Assembly: GCA_037893245.1 (NCBI GenBank)
Contig: JBAIAA010000654.1
Span: forward strand, 372,001 to 436,000
Length of the DNA: 64,000 nucleotides
Origin: Crossaster papposus
Lineage: Eukaryota; Echinodermata; Asteroidea; Velatida; Solasteridae
Direction of reading: 5' to 3'
Shown here: positions 56,919 to 64,000 of the stretch, piece by piece
Numbering within the stretch: position 1 is the stretch's first letter
Layout: each line of letters begins with the position of its first letter
Made by a program: the position numbers and the translations under genes
The notes under the pieces: generated by a model
Seen by the model: the letters and a program-made list of their open reading frames with translations, nothing else
The model's database searches: none
Told to the model about the DNA's origin: nothing

Positions 56919-58429
56919 TTTTGGGAAGCTCCAATCCCACGATTTTTTTTTCTTTTTAATCTAGCAATTTGAGACGAGATTATATCCAGCCGGCGGTTGT
57001 CATCAGAGAGAGCGGTATTCCACTAGCGACTGTTTGTAGGTGATTGTTATCATTCAAACTCCATGCATCGGTTGGTTGGTGCATAGGAGCATAGAGCAAG
57101 GAACAGACTATAGTTGGAGCATAGAGCGTGAGCCTTTCAATAACCGTGATCACTCAGCGTGCGTGTACATGTACATGTACGTGTGTGCACAGATCCTAAC
57201 AATTCGTTGAGTTGACACGAACGAATAGGTTCCCCAATGCACGCAGTTCATGTATTGCCAATACAACACACGGGAGTTGCGCTATGATCGCCTACTGACT
57301 AACGACTGCATTCGAGTTGACACAACAGGGAACCTATAAAGCTTGTCTGGCCTGCGCCTGCTACGTACAGGCTCAGCTCTGAACACGTGACGTCTCCACG
57401 CGCTTGTTTACATGCATGACGTCACGGCTATTGTAACTGGTGATGTGGCCCCTTTTTGAGGGAGTTTAGCCTCGGCCTCCGGGGCCATTGCACCAGCTTG
57501 CACCACCGCCCTTATTTTTCCTGATCGCCCAATCGAGATCCGAATCGAACCGGTGATCTGAATCTGACGTGTACTGAAATATATAAATTGTTTCCTTTTC
57601 AGTATCTCGATCTACGCTCTAAATCTTCCGACCAGAAAATAAGACACGCATTGTTCAGTATCAGCCAACAGTCTTGCATATAGTTACTGCAATAAAATGT
57701 TATGGACGCAGAAGTTCCCCACGGACACACTGAATTGAATATTTATTTTGGAGAAAAAATGGGTTGCGACGTGTGTCAATTTATTATTGTTGTTATCAAT
57801 ATGCTTTTAGTTAATTAACTGCGTCGTCACAATGCCTGATACCTAGTTCAAACGTCACCATTATCTATTGTGCAATATTAGGGGGTTAATAAGGCCATTA
57901 ATGATGGTTGTACATGATTAGTTTGTCCATTGCACAAGAAACGTGTCATAATTTCCAGACAGTCTGGACATTTCTGTAAGCTCCATGATTCAGCACATTA
58001 TAAGTTCAAAACCTTATCATTATACAGGTCAATGAAGACAGAATTTTCGACAGAATTTACACTGCTAAATTTCAAACAATGGATACCACATTATCTAATT
58101 ACAGGGCTATTATTGCTCGATTTATTAAACGAAGTCGTATACTTTATACAACTAATTTGTCTATTTTTTTATTTTTTTATTAAAGATAAATTATGACCCA
58201 TTGTATTTCCTAGGGCGAAAGGTTCACAACCGACCAACGCCTTCTATTGATTCATGCTGACGCTGCCGAAACAATTTGGTTTTATCTCAACCAATTCGGC
58301 AATCTTTATTTAGGTCATTCGTCAGGTTCCATGATGTCGGTATTGCGCAAGATTTAATGTTTCGAATGCATCCACGGACTGACGTGTCATTATTTTTTGG
58401 AGGAAATAATGTAAAAGTCGTATACAGCA
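56919..58429. other. upstream region of gene B
   Basis: This stretch should hold the promoter. Bases about 57350-57500 are GC-rich and include TGACGTCA, CACGTGACGTC and, on the minus strand, a 26-codon frame beginning MAPEAEAKLPQKG at 57488. That frame could be an upstream frame or a first exon, but it has no good donor. GTACATGTACATGTAC repeats lie at about 57164-57182. Confidence 0.4.
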
Positions 58430-58790
58430 TTTGCAGACATCGACCAATTTACTACCTAAATATTAAGAAATATTTTTCTTATTTGCAGACATCGAACATC
58501 ATTTTTACTACAGAATTATTAAGAAATCTATACTATTTTTATTTGAAAGAAAATAATAATTCTAGGCATCCAGCAAAATGATTGCGCTAGGTATTATGTC
58601 ATTGCTGGACGGCAATCGCGAAAAAAACATAAATACAAAGAACAACTGCCCGAACGAGGCTAAAAACGAACGCCGTTTTGTTTTGCTTTTTTCCCCTCGA
58701 CCGACATCCACGATTGTAAAACTCCAGACAGGTCAAAAATACAACCCCCCAAATTCACCCATTCCTGACAATTCACCAATGTGTATAGTA
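58430..58790 (+). repeat. dispersed repeat R1, longest copy
   Basis: It shares blocks in order with 46060-46400 and 2640-2765. TTTGCAGACATCGA-TTATTAAGAAAT is duplicated in tandem within it (about 60 bp). It ends in a CAGACAGGTC, AATACAACCCCCCAAATTC segment also found at 37170. Confidence 0.75.
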
Positions 58791-60424
58791 TACGACCTTT
58801 GAATCAAAGATACGATTCTGTCCCCCCTTCAACAGAAACCGAGACGAAATCAATTTCGGTTAATAGCAAACGCCCTTCAAAATCTATATTCGGTGAATCA
58901 CCTTGCACTGTACAGGGATTACACCGTGCTGGAATTACCTTATTCTGAAATGCGCATGTCGAGTAGTGACATTTATTCCAGACTTTTTTGGACCGACAGC
59001 TTAATTATAGAGGGGGAGGGTATAGCAGGCATATTGTTGGTTTCTTTCGTAACATCACGTCCGTGTTTTTACGAAAGGGTCATTAAGTGATTAACAGTTT
59101 AAAAGAATAATGTACAGGAAATAAAGTGATGTACTCGTTTCGTAAGGAAAAACTATTAGTGGTGCTAAATGGTTAAAATAAATATCAAATGGTACTATTA
59201 ATGGTCTTGTATGGAAAGCTTTGGTGCTTAATGATAACCAATAGTAAAACCAGTGGTTCTCAATGCTTAAATATACTGCCACCCAGTACATCGTCGGTCG
59301 GGGAGGGGGGAGGGAGGGGGGGGGGGGGGATTATTCTCATCTTCTTTCAGTCTTCATAACAACTTAATCTTATTACCTTTTGTTAGACAAATGAGGTTTT
59401 CGCTTTAACGTGGGCGACATCAGTCTTAAAATCTGTACTAATTTTGTTGTTTTCTATTGACGTTCAACACGAATCAAACCCGTCTATTAATATCCGATAA
59501 AATAATGTGTGTGTCGGCAATGGCGTCAATCGGGTGCTAGTTTAGTACGGTTGATGGTTTTTCCGTGTGTGAAACCATTTATTATATATAGCCCGTACAA
59601 TTTAGGGAAAAACTGTAAAACTAGGAAGGGAGTTGACATCAGAGGAATTGTAGGACATGAAAAACGCGGAGGGGGAAAATCCCAGATAGAACCTTCAATC
59701 TGATTTAGATTTTCTTCCTAAAACTTGTTCGTATTTATTGTTCTGGCTGAACTTTCTGCGTGTTTTGTAATACTACAAACGAGCGATTTCATAATGTATT
59801 TGTACACTATATATACATGTACATGTAATAACACTGTATACTGACCTACATACAGGTTATAGAAATGAACAATAGCCGTCCTAAGAAGGCCATAAACTCC
59901 CATGACTCATGAATAATGCAGAATTATATAAACAAATCAGTCTCCATATTTGCATTTCTTTTTGCTGGTGCATGCGCAGACATCATTACAAAACATCGTT
60001 CAGATTATACTAATTCATTATTGCAACGTGCTTTCATTGTTCTTCATTAGTTACGCCTCACTTGATTTCGAATAAAGAAACTCAGAATACAAGTTATACA
60101 CTGATTTCGTGTTCAGGAGAAAACAATAATTAAGGCCAGTTTGGATAATCGATTATAATTTTCCTTTGTAAATTAACGATAAAATTCACTTAATTATCCG
60201 TCCTCGTGGTATTTACAATTTCTCCTCTAAATATACAAATATAAAATGGGATTTCTGGTCGGTAGATGTAAAATACCGTATCGAAAGAATCCCTCGTGAG
60301 AACACTAAGTATACAGTGCAAATACACGTTGGCGAAGGGTCAACATCTAATATTGACATCAACAGATGCAAACACCATGTTATGAAATATTTGGTTGTGG
60401 TGCCCGCTGCTAATCAGTTTTAAA

Positions 60425-60510
60425 CCAGTCAGATTACCCCGACTAGTACAGTAGTGGTAAGCCTTCTGCACCAACAGGTCGTGGGGTCGAGTCCAACCCG
60501 AGTCAGTGAA
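60425..60510 (+). repeat. tRNA-derived SINE head
   Basis: AGTAGTGGTAAGCC (A-box-like) is followed by GGTCGTGGGGTCGAGTCC (B-box) and CCCGAGTCAGTG. This layout is typical of animal SINEs with a tRNA head. The acceptor arms do not pair well enough for a tRNA gene. Confidence 0.55.
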
Positions 60511-62242
60511 ATAAGCAAACCTTTTTACTTGTATTTTAGGAAAATTAAAAATATACCCCGTATCCTCGCTAAGCATAATTGTCAATGGATTCCTGTCAAG
60601 CTAATATATGTAATGACTCCTGCCATCATAACAGCTGAATGCCGCCCACGTTGGATTATAAACTCCGACTGCCCACTCAATATCAGGCCCCTGTGCGCGT
60701 TTCCTAAATCTATCAAAAAAGAACACACTTTGGTGACACGTACGGAAAGCAAGAGAATTCAGCTTTTGACCTAATGCAAACCAAAAACGCCTCTGAGAAG
60801 ACTTTCTTATAAGAAATTTTACCAAAAACTGTTGCAGTCCCCCGTTCAATAAGCACAGAATTGGACGGTTGCAGTTATAATACAAATCATATAAACGTTT
60901 ATTCCATTTCCCTATATGTATACAATTCTGCATAGTGGGTGATTTGTCCTTTCCAGATTATATAATTTTAGTAAAGGAATCACTTGACAATAATTATTAT
61001 ACGGTTATACATCGATGGAGTATCATTGCCTAAACCACGTGATACATGAGTAAACGGTTAATTCTCTTGTATTCTACACCATGTATACGCTACTAAATTT
61101 TCCTCATTTTAATAATCATTCGCCAACCAAATCTGTTCTTTTTCTACAAATTGAAAAGTGACACATGGAAATAATCAAGCGCCAGTAAAACATGTAATTT
61201 GACTGTGTAGGCGGCGATTCTCATTTTATTTGAGAGATTCATTACAAAAATGCAATTATTTAATTAATTAATTTATTAACCATGCAGGGTTCGTGGTAAA
61301 TACGCATGTCTGGTAAAAAAATCCACCGTTGTACGTGAGTAGCAGGCCGGCCCAGTTTACGGTTATCTATGCCACGAAAGGCCTGTATTTCCTGAAAATC
61401 TTAACTTAAATCACATGACTGTTAGTGTTAGTGTTAGGAAAAGTCATTAGCACACTGAGCTTTGGTTAAGCCATTACCAGGAAAACGGGAAAGCCATGTT
61501 TAGGCACTTTTAAGAAATTGTCGTGTTTTGTTAAAGAATTTGTCGTTCAGTTTTCCAATGGACCATTCATTCGTTTGTAAACATACCATGACATCGCTAT
61601 TTTGTATGAACTGCTATCAAAGGCAACTACATACAAACGCCATCATGTGTAAAAAAAAATGACAGGTGTTACTTGCGCTAGCGTTTGAAGTTTATTTTGA
61701 ATTTTCAACAAAGTATAACATCAGCATAACAATTTGGAAAGTCGTATATAGCCATGGGACCCTTTGTTTAATATTCCCGCAATGCACTACGGTAAATAGT
61801 GCGTGGCATTATCCAATACGTAGGGATATTTTTGTCGATGGAGTTTGAACCAGCTGATTCGACACCTGGTGTCTCATCATCATATACAGTACAAAGGTAT
61901 CATTGAAGAAGAAAAAATGAAACTCGCTAAACACTCACGCAATCAGAATTCACCAGTAAACCAAATGACGATTGGCAAGAATAGTGTTGACAATACAATT
62001 TCTCTTTTCAACAAATAAATATTATTTCTCAAAATACGAGACCCGAAAGAAAAAGCGCCTTACACGCTGTCAAAAGTGCTGATAATGTCCGTCTCAAATT
62101 AACAGAGATACTCTCAGTAAACAAGGCCACTCTCTCTTCTCTCAGCTTGAGGCAAAATACTGACGTCACCGAGCGCGCCGATTGCCGAGGAAGAGAGAGG
62201 GAACCATTTCCAGGAAAAACGTCACAATAAGATGCAACAACA

Positions 62243-62305
62243 CCCGTGGACAGACAAACAGAATCATTAAAGTCCCGTGGACAGACAAACAGAATCATTC
62301 AAGTC
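62243..62305 (+). repeat. 31-bp tandem duplication
   Basis: Two copies of CCCGTGGACAGACAAACAGA plus ATCATT-AAGT lie head to tail with one substitution. Confidence 0.93.
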
Positions 62306-63757
62306 AAGTTGTCGCTTTAATTGCGAACAATTCAAACGATTTACCGTGTCTATTTGGCACGTTTCCCGCGCGGTGTTTCACTTAATCAATTGCCTTTCAT
62401 ATGAGGTAGATTCATTACAGCATTATTTAGTCTTTTCAGAGACGAGATAACGAATCACCTGGGTATAATGTGAAAGGTTGTGCTAGTGATTACTTGCTTA
62501 AAATAGCAATATATACTCACAATAATAACACTCATAAAAAAATAGGTTTTTATTGGTTGAATTGCCTCGCCCAAATTAACTGGAAATAGGTGTGTCGTAA
62601 TTGTGGCGAGTAAGAAAATAGGTTTAAATGTTTGAGTTTTAATTTAGTAGACTTCGCGTCTGGTTGTTGACTTGTAGTTGCCTCTGAACATGCGTCTTAA
62701 CGTAAGGCCATTGTATTATAATTTTGTATTTGTATATTTCAGATCAGTCTAGTCAGAAAGCAGTTTGCAACCGTTTTATTCATTTTCATAAATACCTTTC
62801 TGGTGTTTACCTCAATGATAATTTGCAAGTGCAAGTTTCGTGAGAATATAATCACTATACGGACTAGTATTTTGGCATTAATTACTGAGTAATAACAATT
62901 ATTGGAACATAATGATTCTAACGCCGGGTTTTAGTAAATTCTCAGGATCATTTTAAGCCATACGAGTGACATAAACATGAGAAAATAATGACCTGCAATA
63001 TGATATTAAAGGGATACTATCTTAGTAAATCCACAGGGTTTAAAATAATTATTAACATAATTGACGCCCCAAAATCCAAAGGGCACACAGCGTAATGATG
63101 ATTCACACACCAAGCTGACGCTGTTAAAATACCCACGCCAACTACAGTAGTTATCGAGTAAACACAACAATTGAGTGACCGTAATCTGGGAACACCCAAA
63201 CAGGGCCGTTTTATTGAACATAGATACCGACTATGCATAAACACTTGGCACGATTACATATTAACACCTACATAATGGTTGGTATGGTGTGCCGCCCAGG
63301 CCATATTGTCGTCATGCATGTTTGGTATTATATTAACCTACACTGTACGCCTACGCCTCATCTGTTGATGGTATTACACAGGTGGCTGTCAGATATCAAG
63401 GACACGCCCACCCCACCCATTGTGATGACTATAGTGTTGGCATTTGGTGGGGTTCGTTCACTCGGGATTGTAAGGGATTAACCGGTCAGGGTCTGTACTC
63501 ATTTATTATGAATAAACTGGAAATAGTTATACCATGGAGGAATGGTTATACCAGCATTTGTAGTGTTTTGTCGTAAGCAACACATGAAATTTGTCCGATG
63601 TTGAAGCTAATTTCTGAACATTTGTAATGTTAACTTGGAGCTTCTACGTCATCTATCCTTTAACTAAGGAACACAGTGATAAACTTGGTTGGTGTATAGT
63701 TGGGCTAGCCCCATTCCCCCCGTCGGTATATCCCTTTGTATTGATGACGTTGTCAGT

Positions 63758-63865
63758 TGGGGGTCACTCTTGACGCTCGCTCTAATACTTTTACGCGGTG
63801 CAAATACGGACATACTGTCGTTTTGAACCAAAGACCGTGAAATGTGCAGTTTTACCCCCGCCAAT
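63758..63865 (+). repeat. dispersed repeat D1, copy 2
   Basis: It matches 16900-17000: GGGGGTCACT, TTGACGCTCGCT, CTTTT-CG, CCAAAG and GTGCAGTTT fall in the same order, with about a third of positions changed. Confidence 0.65.
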
Positions 63866-64000
63866 CATGGAAGATAACACGCCAGAAAACTGGGGAAGAT
63901 GGTTGCCTGTGCAGGGAATTTTCCCTGTGAAATCACGGCACGTGATGTGATGTGGCTTTCAAGAAAGGTGGAATTTTGTATCATTTTTAAACGATCATAT

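Larger units (their letters stand above)
58791..64000. other. right flank, no gene supported
   Basis: It holds a G-rich run at 59299-59329, a SINE-like head at about 60425-60510, a 31-bp tandem duplication at 62243-62305 and the D1 repeat at 63758-63865. AAAGGGATACTATC after TTAA at about 63007 resembles one end of a TTAA-type MITE, without a convincing partner. Short frames here show no domain. Confidence 0.5.

Noticed and set aside
57413..57488. Minus-strand 26-codon frame MAPEAEAKLPQKG upstream of gene B
   Set aside because: Good-looking composition, but no usable donor, and it runs into a CRE-type repeat; kept only as a possible upstream frame.

Overview
The window is nuclear DNA of an animal, most likely a marine invertebrate. 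It is AT-rich and gene-poor, its genes are cut into short exons by introns of hundreds to thousands of bases with GT/AG ends, and it is full of fold-back (MITE-like) elements, minisatellites, long poly-G/poly-C runs and one long APE-type LINE. There is no operon structure, rRNA gene or CRISPR array. The species cannot be named from the sequence alone.

The main content is a tandem pair of Polycomb CBX (PRC1 chromodomain) genes, both on the minus strand, assembled here exon by exon. Gene B (upstream in transcription, 56918 down to 42115, 276 aa) and gene A (29909 down to 20422, 388 aa) each have five coding exons. Introns sit at the same places and in the same phases, exons 2 (44 nt) and 4 (55 nt) are identical in length, and each last exon ends in a Polycomb C-box, the RING1-binding tail. 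The joined frames are open. The copies differ in complementary ways: A keeps the three aromatic methyl-lysine cage residues but lacks an AT-hook-like motif in exon 4. B keeps the AT-hook-like basic motif but has cysteine in place of the third cage aromatic.

Between the two genes (29.9-42.1 kb) lie a TTAA-flanked MITE, a LINE whose 974-codon endonuclease/reverse transcriptase frame is intact, a pyrimidine-rich minisatellite, and a possible small plus-strand gene. The latter is a YY1-motif first exon near 38.44 kb and a terminal exon ending at 42020, 94 bases from the stop codon of gene B.

The left flank (1-20.4 kb) and right flank (57-64 kb) hold no gene I can support. They carry several fold-back families (one of about 240 bp with three near-complete palindromes and a half copy, one with CRE octamers in its arms, one TA-flanked, two TTAA-flanked), tRNA-like SINE heads and dispersed repeats shared with the introns. 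Gene A intron 1 contains a 15-bp minisatellite of about 37 near-perfect copies. Gene B intron 3 contains the broken 3' end of a second LINE.
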